From contig NZ_JANKOF010000016.1 in the NCBI RefSeq assembly GCF_024655565.1, forward strand, positions 1 through 64,000: 64,000 nt of DNA, written 5' to 3'. Every line of letters starts with the position of its first letter. The stretch's first letter is position 1. The DNA comes from Nitratireductor sp. ZSWI3 (lineage in GTDB: Bacteria > Pseudomonadota > Alphaproteobacteria > Rhizobiales > Rhizobiaceae). The position numbers and the translations under genes were made by a program. Positions 49,765 through 57,517 of the stretch are shown piece by piece. The notes under the pieces are model-generated. The model ran no database searches. It was not told the DNA's origin and was given only the letters and a program-made list of their open reading frames with translations.

Positions 49765-51410
49765 TGAAAACCGGCGGCCAGCTCATTGTCGACTGTCTCG
49801 AGGCCAATGGCGTCGATCGCATCTTCAGCGTCCCCGGCGAAAGCTATCTCGCCGTGCTCGACGCGCTGCACGATTCGAAGATCCGCAACTTCGTCTGCCG
49901 CCAGGAAGGCGGCGCTGCGATGATGGCCGACTGCCACGGCCGGCTCACCGGGCGGCCCGGCGTCTGCTTCGTCACCCGCGGTCCGGGCGCAACCAACGCC
50001 TCCCCCGGCATCCACATCGCCATGCAGGATTCGGTTCCGATGATCCTGTTCATCGGCCAGATCGCCAGCCACGCCCGTGAGCGCGAGGCTTTCCAGGAGA
50101 TCGACTACCGCGCCTTCTACGGTCCCATCGCCAAATGGGCGACGGAAATCGAGGATGCGAGCCGCATTCCCGAGATCCTCACCCGCGCCTTCGCCGTCGC
50201 CACCTCCGGCCGGCCCGGCCCGGTGGTGATCGCCCTGCCCGAGGACATGCTGACCAGCGTCGTCGAGGCCCCGGCGCCGCAGCCTTACACCCCGGTCGAG
50301 ACGCGGCCGGGCGCAGCCGAGATGGCAGAACTGGCAGCCCTCCTCGGATCCGCGCAACGCCCCTTCGTCATCCTCGGCGGAACACGCTGGGACGAGGCGG
50401 CGGTGGCGAACATCACCAGGGCAGCCGAGGCCTGGTCGCTGCCCGTCGGCTGCTCCTTCCGCCGCCAGATGCTGTTCGACCATCTGCACCCGTGCTATGC
50501 GGGGGACGTCGGCATCGGCCCCAGCCCCAAGCTTGCCGAAGCCGTCAAGAAGGCCGATCTCATCCTGCTCGTCGGCGGCCGCTTCGGCGAGATGCCCTCT
50601 TCCGACTACACGCTGATCAAGAGCCCCTATCCGGACCAGAAGCTGGTGCATGTTCACGCGGATGCCGGCGAGCTCGGCCGCGTCTATCGTCCGAACCTCG
50701 CCATCAACGCCTCGGCCTCCGCCTTCGCCGAAGCCTTCGCGGCGCTGCCCGCCGGCCCGGCCTCCTGGGCGGGCGAGACCGAGCGGCTGCACAAGGCCTA
50801 TCTCGATTGGTCGACGCCTCCCGAGACGGGTCCCGGCGCCGTCCAGATGGGGCCGATCATGGCCTATCTGGAAACCGTCCTTCCCGACGATGCCATTCTC
50901 ACTAACGGTGCCGGCAACTACGCCACCTGGATCCACCGCTTTCACCGTTTCCGCCGCTTCGCCACCCAGGGCGCGCCGACCTCGGGCTCGATGGGCTACG
51001 GCACGCCGGCCGCCGTCGCCGCCAAGGCGCTGTTTCCCGAGCGCCAGGTGATCGCTTTCGCCGGCGACGGCTGTTTCATGATGAACGGCCAGGAATTCGC
51101 CACCGCCGTGCAGGAAAACCTGCCGATCATCGTCATCGTGGTCAACAACGGCATCTTCGGCACGATCCGCATGCACCAGGAGCGCGAGTATCCCGGCCGC
51201 GTCTCCGGCACCGACATCCGGAACCCGGACTTCGCCGCCCTCGCCCGCGCCTATGGCGGCCACGGCGAAACGGTGGAAACGACGGCGGATTTCGCCCCCG
51301 CCTTCGAACGCGCCCGTGCCAGCGGCAAGCCGGCGATCATCGAGATCAGGCTCGACCCCGAGGCGATCACCCCCACGCGGACACTGACCGAAATACGCGA
51401 GAAGCGCTGA
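49764..51410 (+). CDS. Thiamine-diphosphate-dependent enzyme (acetolactate synthase-like)
   Basis: A 548-aa ThDP enzyme of the POX/ALS fold. The cofactor-activating Glu is in CRQEGGAAMMAD near residue 47. The N-terminal domain has FVTRGPGATNASPGIHIAMQDSVPMI, and the C-terminal ThDP/Mg motif is AGDGCFMMNGQEFATAVQENLPIIVIVVNN near 433. A GTG one codon upstream is also open; I take the ATG at 49764, which overlaps the CoA-transferase stop. An oxalyl-CoA decarboxylase or 2-hydroxyacyl-CoA lyase role is suggested only by its partner. True acetolactate synthase is less likely because no ilvH lies nearby. Confidence 0.85.
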   Translation: MKTGGQLIVDCLEANGVDRIFSVPGESYLAVLDALHDSKIRNFVCRQEGGAAMMADCHGRLTGRPGVCFVTRGPGATNASPGIHIAMQDSVPMILFIGQIASHAREREAFQEIDYRAFYGPIAKWATEIEDASRIPEILTRAFAVATSGRPGPVVIALPEDMLTSVVEAPAPQPYTPVETRPGAAEMAELAALLGSAQRPFVILGGTRWDEAAVANITRAAEAWSLPVGCSFRRQMLFDHLHPCYAGDVGIGPSPKLAEAVKKADLILLVGGRFGEMPSSDYTLIKSPYPDQKLVHVHADAGELGRVYRPNLAINASASAFAEAFAALPAGPASWAGETERLHKAYLDWSTPPETGPGAVQMGPIMAYLETVLPDDAILTNGAGNYATWIHRFHRFRRFATQGAPTSGSMGYGTPAAVAAKALFPERQVIAFAGDGCFMMNGQEFATAVQENLPIIVIVVNNGIFGTIRMHQEREYPGRVSGTDIRNPDFAALARAYGGHGETVETTADFAPAFERARASGKPAIIEIRLDPEAITPTRTLTEIREKR

Positions 51411-51416
51411 GGAGGC

Positions 51417-51575
51417 CTACCGCCGACCCGCACCAACGGTCGCGCCGACTCCGGCACCAACCGCAATGCCGATGCCGATGCCGACCGACAGATTGTCGAA
51501 AGCCGTTCCGAGAGCGGCTCCGACGCCGATGCCGACCGCAATCCACAGGGCCATGGAGGAGAATTGCTTGTCCAT
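51417..51575 (-). CDS. 52-residue glycine-zipper microprotein
   Basis: A short frame converging on the ThDP-enzyme gene, ending 6 bp after its stop. The product starts MDKQFSSMALW and then consists of two Gly/Ala/Ile/Val stretches (IAVGIGVGAALGTAF and VGIGIGIAVGAGVGA) joined by a polar turn. This is a two-helix glycine-zipper membrane hairpin. No clear Shine-Dalgarno is seen. The regular Gly spacing and clean composition support a real protein. Function unknown. Confidence 0.55.
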   Translation of the reverse strand: MDKQFSSMALWIAVGIGVGAALGTAFDNLSVGIGIGIAVGAGVGATVGAGRR

Positions 51576-51771
51576 CGCCAATAGGTAAGCGCGGCGGCCG
51601 ACACGACAAGGCCGGCGGTGGGCATCCGGCTTGCGTCATCGGCTTGAAATGCGCGCAACTCAGCGCTTCACGATGAGATCATCCACACAGCAGACCGAAG
51701 CATCATGGTGAGCATGTCGAACCACGGCGGCAAACCGCCCGATCCGGTGGCTTACCTTCAATGCATCGCCG

Positions 51772-52851
51772 TCAGGCCGCGTCGAAGTCCAGCACCAGCT
51801 TGTTCGCCGTCGGCCGCGTCTGGCAGGCGAGCGTGAAGCCGGCTTCCACTTCCCAGGGCTCGAGCGAGAAGTTCACGGCCATTTCAGAAGACCCTTCGAC
51901 GACACGGCAGCGGCACGTGCAGCACATGCCGCCGGCGCAGGAATAAGGCAGCTCGATGCCGGCCTTGTGAGCGGCGTCGAGCACGGTGCCGTCGGCATCG
52001 CCCATGGCGAAGCTGCGCCGCACGCCGTCGAGCACCACCTCGATCGCCACGCCCTTCTCGACCGCCTCGCGTGCGGCCGGTGAAGCCTTGCGCGGCGCCG
52101 GCGCATCGCCGGACGGCGTGAAGCGCTCGAAACGGATGCGGTCACGCGCCACGCCCATGCGCTCCAGCGCCTGCGAGACCTCGTCGATCATCTCGCCCGG
52201 CCCGCACAGGAACACACCGTCGGCCGCCGTCGGCTCGACGAGCCCGCCATCGGCAAGCGCCGTCACCCGCGCGGCATCGATGCGACCGTTGAACAGATCC
52301 ACGTCCTGCGCCTCACGCGAAAGCAGGTGGATCAGGGTGAAACGCCCCATATGGCGGTCCTTGAGGTCGTTCAGTTCCTCCAGGAACATGATCGTCTCGG
52401 TCGAGCGGTTGCCATAGACCAGCGTTATGGTGCTGTCCTTCTCATGCGCCAGCACGGTGCGGGCGATGGACAGCATCGGCGTGATGCCGGAGCCGGCAGC
52501 GAACAGGAGATAGTCATGCCGCTCGCCCTTCAGCGCCGTGAAGCGGCCCTGCGGCGGCATGACGCGAATGGTGTCGCCGACCGACAGAACGTCGTTGACG
52601 AAGGTGGAGAAACGCCCGTCCGCAACCTTCTTCACCCCGACCCGCAAAAGCGGCTCGCCGGGTGCCGAGCAGATCGAATAGGAACGCCGCGCCTCCTGGC
52701 CGTCGATCTCCGTGGCAAGCGTCAGATACTGTCCCGGCGTGAAGGCGAATTCCTCCGCGCGATCGGCCGGCACCTCGAAGGCGATCGCCACCGCATCCGG
52801 CGTCTGCCGCTCGATCGACGCCACTTTCAGATCGTGGAAACGCGAAGCCAT
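51772..52851 (-). CDS. paaE: Phenylacetyl-CoA epoxidase reductase PaaE
   Basis: PaaE passes electrons from NADPH to the di-iron epoxidase PaaABC. The 359-aa protein (ATG at 52851, after GAGGTG) has an FAD-binding domain (FTPGQYLTL near 40, RRSYSICSAP near 57), an NAD(P)-binding domain (LFAAGSGITPMLSI near 115, FLCGPGEMI near 213) and a C-terminal plant-type 2Fe-2S ferredoxin domain. Its cysteines are in YSCAGGMCCTCRCRV near 305 and LACQTRP near 340. It is the last gene of paaABCDE, 7 bp after paaD. Confidence 0.96.
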   Translation of the reverse strand: MASRFHDLKVASIERQTPDAVAIAFEVPADRAEEFAFTPGQYLTLATEIDGQEARRSYSICSAPGEPLLRVGVKKVADGRFSTFVNDVLSVGDTIRVMPPQGRFTALKGERHDYLLFAAGSGITPMLSIARTVLAHEKDSTITLVYGNRSTETIMFLEELNDLKDRHMGRFTLIHLLSREAQDVDLFNGRIDAARVTALADGGLVEPTAADGVFLCGPGEMIDEVSQALERMGVARDRIRFERFTPSGDAPAPRKASPAAREAVEKGVAIEVVLDGVRRSFAMGDADGTVLDAAHKAGIELPYSCAGGMCCTCRCRVVEGSSEMAVNFSLEPWEVEAGFTLACQTRPTANKLVLDFDAA

Positions 52852-52858
52852 GGTCACC

Positions 52859-53347
52859 TCAGATGCATTTGAAATAGTCGAAAGGCTCGTGGCAGGCCGC
52901 GCAACGATAGAGCGCCTTGCAGGCCGTCGAGCCGAATTCGGAGATGCGTGCGGTTTGCCGCGAGCCGCAGCGCGGGCACGCGACGTCGGTCTCGCCGAAC
53001 AGCGCGCGGATCGAGTTCGATGCCTTGGCCGGAGGCGCGATGCCGTAGGCGCGCAGCTTCTCGCGGCCTTCAGCGGTGATCCAGTCGGTCGTCCAGGCCG
53101 GCGAGATCACGCGCTCGACGCGTGCCTCAAAACCCGCCTCGCGCAATGCCGCCTCCACCGCCAGTTCGATGGCGAGCACCGCCGGGCAGCCCGTATAGGT
53201 GGGCGTGACCCTGGCGATTGCCGTATCGCCCTCCATCTCGACCGAACGCAGGATGCCCAGATCCTCGATGGTGACGGCGGGAATTTCCGGGTCGACGACG
53301 GAAGCTGCCGCGCGATAGGCGCGCTGCCGGCGGGTCTCTGCGCTCAT
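52859..53347 (-). CDS. paaD: Phenylacetate degradation protein PaaD
   Basis: PaaD is a DUF59/MIP18-type factor thought to help mature the iron centre of the epoxidase. The 162-aa product (ATG at 53347, after AGAGGAGGG) has VDPEIPAVTIEDLGILRSV near residue 18, the family motif PTYTGCPAVLAIE near 50, and a C-terminal zinc-ribbon with two CxxC pairs (CPRCGS near 123, CAACHE near 150). The frame also stays open upstream to an ATG at 53455 that overlaps the paaC stop, through a palindromic element, so a 36-residue longer form is possible. Confidence 0.93.
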   Translation of the reverse strand: MSAETRRQRAYRAAASVVDPEIPAVTIEDLGILRSVEMEGDTAIARVTPTYTGCPAVLAIELAVEAALREAGFEARVERVISPAWTTDWITAEGREKLRAYGIAPPAKASNSIRALFGETDVACPRCGSRQTARISEFGSTACKALYRCAACHEPFDYFKCI

Positions 53348-53400
53348 ACCCTCCTCTGGCCTCCCGGGCTCGTCGAACGGGGCGGCCATCTGTCCCTGCC

Positions 53401-53430
53401 GGCGCCTTTTCCCCGCAGGCGGGGAGAAAG
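53401..53430. repeat. GC-rich palindromic element inside the paa operon
   Basis: TTCCCCGC AG GCGGGGA (53409-53425) forms a tight hairpin flanked by CCTT and GAAAGAGG. Short CCCCGC-GCGGGG elements of this kind are common in rhizobial intergenic DNA. Here it sits in the only real gap (107 bp) of the operon, between paaC and paaD. Confidence 0.55.
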
Positions 53431-53454
53431 AGGCCATTACCACCGTCTCGCCCA

Positions 53455-54228
53455 TCACCACGTCATCCCCGGATAGGTGCGCTGCATGTATTGCAGCTCG
53501 GCCAGGAGATAGCCCATCGCCTCGCTGTGGCGGCCCTGGCGCCCGCCGGTCCGGCCGAACGGCGTCTCCACCCATTGAAGGCCGGCTTCCGCGAAAACCG
53601 GGCCGACGACCGCATCGAAGGCGGCGCGCAGCGTCGCCGGATCGGGCGCGATGCCGGCCTGCGCCACCGCTGTCGTCACCGCATCGCTCTCGAACAGCTC
53701 GTCCACATGGGGCGCCAACGCCTCGACAGCCGCCACCATGCGGCGCGCGCTCTCCTCCGTGCCGTCGCCGAGCCGCACCACCCACTCGCCGGCATGGCGG
53801 ATGTGGTAGGCCACCTCCTTTTCCGCCTTGGCGGCGATGCCGGCAAGCTGCGCATCGCTGGACGAGCGCATGCCGCGCCACATCGGCTCCATGAAGGCTG
53901 CGAAATAGAGCTGGCGCAGCATGGTGTGCGCGAAGTCGCCATTCGCCCGCTCGGCCATCAGGCAGTTCACGTAGTCGCGCTCGCGGCGCAGATATGCAAG
54001 CTGGTCCTCGTCGCGGCCCTTGCCCTCCACTTCGCCGGCATACTGGTAGAGCGCCCGCGCCTGGCCGATGAGATCGAGCGCCATGTTCGGCATGGCGAGG
54101 TCTTCTTCGAGCATCGGCGCATAGCCGCACCATTCCGAAAGCCTGTGGCCGAGCACCAGATGGTCGTCGGCGAGCCGCAGCAGGAAGGCGGTCAGCGCCT
54201 CGCGGGAAACCGTCGCGCGATCGGCCAT
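53455..54228 (-). CDS. paaC: Phenylacetyl-CoA epoxidase structural subunit PaaC
   Basis: PaaC is the catalytically inactive ferritin-like partner of PaaA in the 1,2-phenylacetyl-CoA epoxidase. From the ATG at 54228, overlapping the paaB stop (TGATG), it is 257 aa. Typical segments are RLADDHLVLGHRLSEWCGYAPMLEEDLAMPNMALDLIGQARALY near 17-60, DQLAYLRRERDYVN near 77, and AYHIRHAGEWVVRLGDGTEES near 140. The C-terminus ends MQRTYPGMTW. Confidence 0.96.
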   Translation of the reverse strand: MADRATVSREALTAFLLRLADDHLVLGHRLSEWCGYAPMLEEDLAMPNMALDLIGQARALYQYAGEVEGKGRDEDQLAYLRRERDYVNCLMAERANGDFAHTMLRQLYFAAFMEPMWRGMRSSSDAQLAGIAAKAEKEVAYHIRHAGEWVVRLGDGTEESARRMVAAVEALAPHVDELFESDAVTTAVAQAGIAPDPATLRAAFDAVVGPVFAEAGLQWVETPFGRTGGRQGRHSEAMGYLLAELQYMQRTYPGMTW

Positions 54229-54515
54229 CACATATGCCCCACTTCGTCCGGAATCTCGTAAAATGTCGGATGGCGGTAGACCTTTGACAGAGCCGGCTCG
54301 AAATTCTCGTCCTTGTTCTCCGGATCCGAGGCGGTGATCGCCGCCGACGGCACCACCCAGATGGAGGTGCCTTCGCCGCGGCGCGTATAGACGTCGCGCG
54401 CGGCCTGCAGCGCCATCACCTCGTCCGCCGCGTGCACGGAACCGCAATGCTTGTGCGCCAGCCCGTTGCGCGGGCGGATGAAAACTTCCCAAAGGGGGAT
54501 CTGGTTCTTGCTCAT
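54228..54515 (-). CDS. paaB: Phenylacetyl-CoA epoxidase subunit PaaB
   Basis: PaaB is a small subunit needed for assembly of the PaaABCE complex. The 95-aa protein matches the family in length. Typical segments are WEVFIRPRNGLAHKHCGSVHAADEVMALQAARDVYTRRGEG and SIWVVPSAAI, ending near FYEIPDEVGHM. The ATG at 54515 lies 5 bp after the paaA stop, and its stop overlaps paaC. Confidence 0.97.
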   Translation of the reverse strand: MSKNQIPLWEVFIRPRNGLAHKHCGSVHAADEVMALQAARDVYTRRGEGTSIWVVPSAAITASDPENKDENFEPALSKVYRHPTFYEIPDEVGHM

Positions 54516-54520
54516 GTCTC

Positions 54521-55516
54521 TCACTCCGCCGCCTGTTTCGCCGCCTCGCGGCGCGCCGTCCGTTTTTGCGCATGCGCCAGCGCCGCCTCGCGCACCCAGG
54601 CGCCCTCGTCCCATGCCTTCTGCCGCGCTTCGAGCCGCTCGCGGTTCATGGGCCCGTGTCCCTTGACCACGCGCCAGAACTCGTCCCAGTCGATGGCGCC
54701 GAAATCGTAACCGCCCTTTTCCTCGTTCCATTTCAGGTCGGGATCAGGGAAGGTCAGGCCGATGAATTCGCCCTGCGGCACCGTCGCGTCGACGAATTTC
54801 TGCCTCAGCTCGTCATTGGTGAAGCGCTTGATCTTCCATTTCATCGACTGGTCGCCATGCTGGCTGTCGGCATCGTGCGGGCCGAACATCATCAGCGACG
54901 GCCACCACCAGCGGTTCAGCGCATCCTGCGCCATCTCCTTCTGCTCCGGCGTGCCGCGCGCCAGCGTCATCATGATCTCGTAGCCCTGGCGCTGATGGAA
55001 GCTTTCCTCCTTGCACACGCGGATCATGGCCCGCGCATAGGGGCCGTAGGAGCAGCGGCAGAGCGGGATCTGGTTCATGATCGCCGCCCCGTCCACCAGC
55101 CAGCCGATGGCGCCGATATCGGCCCAGCTGAGCGTCGGGTAGTTGAAGATGGACGAGTATTTCGCTTTCCCGGAAAGAAGCTCCTCCGTCATCTCCTCGC
55201 GGGATACGCCCAGCGTCTCGGCGGCGGAATAAAGATAGAGCCCGTGGCCGCCCTCGTCCTGCACCTTGGCAAGAAGGGCCGCCTTGCGGCGCAGCGAAGG
55301 CGCGCGCGTGATCCAGTTGCCTTCCGGCAGCATGCCGACCACTTCCGAATGGGCGTGCTGGCCGATCTGGCGGATCAGCGTGCGGCGATAGCCTTCCGGC
55401 ATCGGATCGTTGGGCTCGATCTTCTCCTCGGCGTCGATGCGCGCCTGGATAGCGGCGAGGAAGGCCTCATCCTCCGTCGTATCGGTCTTGGCGCCGATAA
55501 GCCCTTGGCTGTACAT
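54521..55516 (-). CDS. paaA: Phenylacetyl-CoA epoxidase catalytic subunit PaaA
   Basis: PaaA is the di-iron oxygenase subunit that epoxidises the ring of phenylacetyl-CoA. The ATG at 55516 (MYSQGLIG) has GGAGGAAAAGCG directly upstream, giving 331 aa. Iron-ligand segments are [24 protein letters not shown] near 78 (E-x2-H type) and [16 protein letters not shown] near 167. Other family segments are [21 protein letters not shown] and [14 protein letters not shown]. It is the first gene of the operon; paaF/G/Z/K are not in the window. Confidence 0.97.
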   Translation of the reverse strand: MYSQGLIGAKTDTTEDEAFLAAIQARIDAEEKIEPNDPMPEGYRRTLIRQIGQHAHSEVVGMLPEGNWITRAPSLRRKAALLAKVQDEGGHGLYLYSAAETLGVSREEMTEELLSGKAKYSSIFNYPTLSWADIGAIGWLVDGAAIMNQIPLCRCSYGPYARAMIRVCKEESFHQRQGYEIMMTLARGTPEQKEMAQDALNRWWWPSLMMFGPHDADSQHGDQSMKWKIKRFTNDELRQKFVDATVPQGEFIGLTFPDPDLKWNEEKGGYDFGAIDWDEFWRVVKGHGPMNRERLEARQKAWDEGAWVREAALAHAQKRTARREAAKQAAE

Positions 55517-55636
55517 CGCTTTTCCTCCATGCTCGCGTGCCGGCGCGGTGGAGCTCGACACTCCATGGCAATATGTAACAAAAATCCTTCAAGTACACAA
55601 TATTTCGTAACGCTTTTATCGTCGACTGGAGAGGAA
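55517..55636. promoter_or_regulatory. Divergent promoter region of paaABCDE and the thioesterase gene
   Basis: This 120-bp region is strikingly AT-rich in its middle (about 55565-55620) for such a GC-rich genome. It should contain both promoters. GTAAC occurs at 55577 and again near 55608, as possible half-sites, but I see no full palindrome and no regulator gene beside it. Confidence 0.45.
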
Positions 55637-56071
55637 ATGCCCGAACCGATCTCGCAGGAATCAGCGCTCCAGGCGGCGCGCGACACGCTGGCGACGGTGT
55701 TTGCGCCGTGGATCAGGGCGCTCGGACTTGAAGTGCTTTCGGCCGATGCCGCCGGAGGCGACTTCCGCCTGCCGGACAATGGCGATCTGGTCCATGTGGG
55801 CGGCGTCATCTGCGGCCAGGCGACGGCGTCCGCCGCCGACACCTGCGCGGTCGCCGCGCTGGCCGCCGCCAATGGCCGCTTCCGCGTCTGCACGACGGTC
55901 GACATGACGACGCATTTCATCCGTCCGCTCAAGCCCGGCCCCGTGGCGATCCGCGTCGACGTCCTGTCGAACGGCCGGCGCATGGCCTATGTGCGGGTGG
56001 AAATGCGCGCCGAAGGCGACCCCCGCCTCGCCTTCACGGCGACCGGGGCCTACGCCTATCTTGATGGGTGA
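55637..56071 (+). CDS. Hotdog-fold thioesterase (PaaI-like)
   Basis: A 144-aa hotdog-fold acyl-CoA thioesterase. The ATG at 55637 follows GGAGAGGAA. The core segments are HVGGVICGQATASAADTCAVAALAAANG (hotdog helix, near 52-80) and CTTVDMTTHFIRPLKPGPVAIRVDVLSNGRRMAYVRVEM. Divergent placement next to paaABCDE suggests it hydrolyses dead-end CoA esters of the phenylacetate pathway, as PaaI does. It is slightly longer than E. coli PaaI and could be another acyl-CoA thioesterase. Confidence 0.85.
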   Translation: MPEPISQESALQAARDTLATVFAPWIRALGLEVLSADAAGGDFRLPDNGDLVHVGGVICGQATASAADTCAVAALAAANGRFRVCTTVDMTTHFIRPLKPGPVAIRVDVLSNGRRMAYVRVEMRAEGDPRLAFTATGAYAYLDG

Positions 56072-56088
56072 GTGGTGAGAAGCACAGG

Positions 56089-56127
56089 TTACGGGCCTTG
56101 GAAAAACACCGGGTGCTGAAGCCATGA
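56089..56127 (+). pseudogene. C-terminal remnant of a partner gene before DUF2019 copy A
   Basis: Thirteen codons, ending at a TGA that overlaps the next start (ATGA), read LRALEKHRVLKP. They match the last residues of the longer fragment at 56930-57115 (LYALEKYGVLEP) at 8 of 12 positions. The stretch begins just after the thioesterase stop in another frame, so only the tail of the partner gene is left. Confidence 0.6.
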
Positions 56128-56519
56128 CCCGATCTCAATCATTGACGTCCTTGACTGTGAAAGAACTCATCGATCGTTTTGCGGCAATCGGCATAGCGCA
56201 AGACGAAGCGCTGCTCGACAACGAGACAGCAAAGTTCAACAAGCCCTATCGAGAAAAGATCGCTATCGAGATCGAGCTACGTGACCGGCCAGGCGATCAG
56301 CGTCATCATTTGATGGCGCTGTACGAGCACCCCAACGTGCAGGTTCGCTTGAATGCCGCCAGGGCAACGCGCGCCATAGACGTGAAAAGGGCCCGTGCAC
56401 AACTTGAAGCCATCGCGTCATCAAGACACTTTCCCCAAGCTGGCTACGCAGGAATGGCACTGTTGGCCATGGATGATGGCACCTTCAAGCTGGACAGTCA
56501 TCTACCACCGAGAAAGTGA
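56124..56519 (+). CDS. DUF2019 protein, copy A
   Basis: A 131-aa helical protein of the DUF2019 type, function unknown. It has an amphipathic N-terminal half (VKELIDRFAAIGIAQDEALLDNETAKFNK) and a HEAT-like repeat (LMALYEHPNVQVRLNAARATRAID), then a conserved end (QLEAIASSRHFPQAGYAGMALLAMDDG). The ATG overlaps the stop of a partner-gene remnant. It is tail-to-tail with a decayed creA copy. It has the same length as copy B, 988 bp downstream, and clear homology along the whole gene. Confidence 0.85.
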   Translation: MTRSQSLTSLTVKELIDRFAAIGIAQDEALLDNETAKFNKPYREKIAIEIELRDRPGDQRHHLMALYEHPNVQVRLNAARATRAIDVKRARAQLEAIASSRHFPQAGYAGMALLAMDDGTFKLDSHLPPRK

Positions 56520-56529
56520 GCCACGGGCG

Positions 56530-56927
56530 CTACTCCTTGCCCTTCCAGGTCACGTCCCGCCCATGGAGCGGCACGGTCGAGATCGCCATCCTGGCCGAGC
56601 CGTCATGCACCTGACGGGTGTGGGAAAGATAGATCAGCGTGACACTCGTCGTCTCAGAGATGCACTTGGCGACGACCGACTTTCAGATCAGCCACTAGCG
56701 CTGCTTGAAGACCTCCTCACCTTCCTTGTCCATCTCGATGTCGCCGATAACGATCGGTCCGGTCCGCCGGCATGCGATCGCCGAATTGGAGGGATCCTCG
56801 AACCAGTTGCCCTTCTGCAAGCGGTCGATCACGCCGCGATCGAAATAGGTGACATGACAGGTCACGCCCGCGACCTGCGAGTCGTGGATCGCCTCGACGA
56901 TGATGTCGTTGCCCAGCCAGTCGACGC
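56530..56927 (-). pseudogene. Decayed, 5'-truncated creA copy
   Basis: This stretch is homologous to the 3' four-fifths of the intact creA at 57518. It has lost the signal-peptide coding part: the homology ends where the intact gene encodes VDWLGND, and unrelated DNA follows. In-frame TAG and TGA codons follow the segment VFKQR (near 56695-56700), where the intact gene reads VFKQRQSLIWK. It cannot give a working protein. Confidence 0.88.
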
Positions 56928-56929
56928 TC

Positions 56930-57115
56930 AATGGGGAAGACAATCGCGTGCTCATTCCGCGCTATAAGCACTGGGAAATTACCGGTTGGTATGGCACTGC
57001 AAATGACCGATTTGGCGGGCTTTCTCCGAGGGAGTTTCTTCGAAATGCTCCATGGCAAGAGAGAGTGAAAATCGGTTTATATGCGCTGGAAAAATACGGA
57101 GTGCTCGAGCCATGA
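56930..57115 (+). pseudogene. 3' fragment of an unidentified partner gene (X)
   Basis: Sixty-one codons, open up to the TGA at 57113-57115 and starting exactly where the creA homology breaks. The product includes ITGWYGTANDRFGGLSPRE and FLRNAPWQERVKIGLYALE and ends KYGVLEP. No start codon belongs to it. The pattern W-[YF]-G-T-x-N-x-x-x-G-G-x-[ST]-P-x-E loosely recalls the toxin-binding end of Xre/MbcA-type antitoxins, and could equally be the tail of a polymorphic toxin. The DNA is AT-richer than its surroundings. Its stop overlaps the DUF2019-B start (ATGA). Confidence 0.6.
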
Positions 57116-57507
57116 GCAGATCACCGACGATGACATCCATGACCGTCAAAGAACTCATCGAACGCTTCGCAGAAATCGGTGTCGCGCAAGACGAAGCGCT
57201 GCTCGACAACGAGACAGCAAAGTTCAACAAACTGTACCGAGAAAAGATCGCTATCGAGACCGAGTTGCGCGACCGTCCCGGAGATCAACGCCATCACCTC
57301 ATGGCACTCTACGCTCACCCCAACATGCAGGTTCGCCTGAATGCCGCCAATTCGACATTTGCGATCGACATGACGAGAGCACGCGCGCAACTCGAGGCGA
57401 TCGCTGCTTCGAAACAATTCCCCCAGGCCGGTGATGCCGGAATGGCCTTATGGGCGATAGATGAGGGGATTTCCAAACCGGACAGTCACCTACCGCCGAG
57501 AAAGTGA
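57112..57507 (+). CDS. DUF2019 protein, copy B
   Basis: A 131-aa DUF2019 protein, same length as copy A and closely similar (TVKELIERFAEIGVAQDEALLDNETAKFNK, LMALYAHPNMQVRLNAANSTFAID, FPQAGDAGMALWAIDEG). The ATG at 57112 overlaps the stop of fragment X; a longer open frame from 57052 lies inside X and is not the start. It converges on the intact creA, 10 bp between stops. Intact reading frames in both A and B, while one creA copy decayed, suggest that DUF2019 is under selection. Confidence 0.87.
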   Translation: MSRSPTMTSMTVKELIERFAEIGVAQDEALLDNETAKFNKLYREKIAIETELRDRPGDQRHHLMALYAHPNMQVRLNAANSTFAIDMTRARAQLEAIAASKQFPQAGDAGMALWAIDEGISKPDSHLPPRK

Positions 57508-57517
57508 GCCACAGGTT

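Noticed and set aside
53348-53455. Using the TGATG start at 53455 as the main paaD start
   Set aside because: The ATG at 53347 has AGGAGGG directly upstream and gives a normal PaaD N-terminus; the extension is encoded by the palindromic element. Kept only as a finding.
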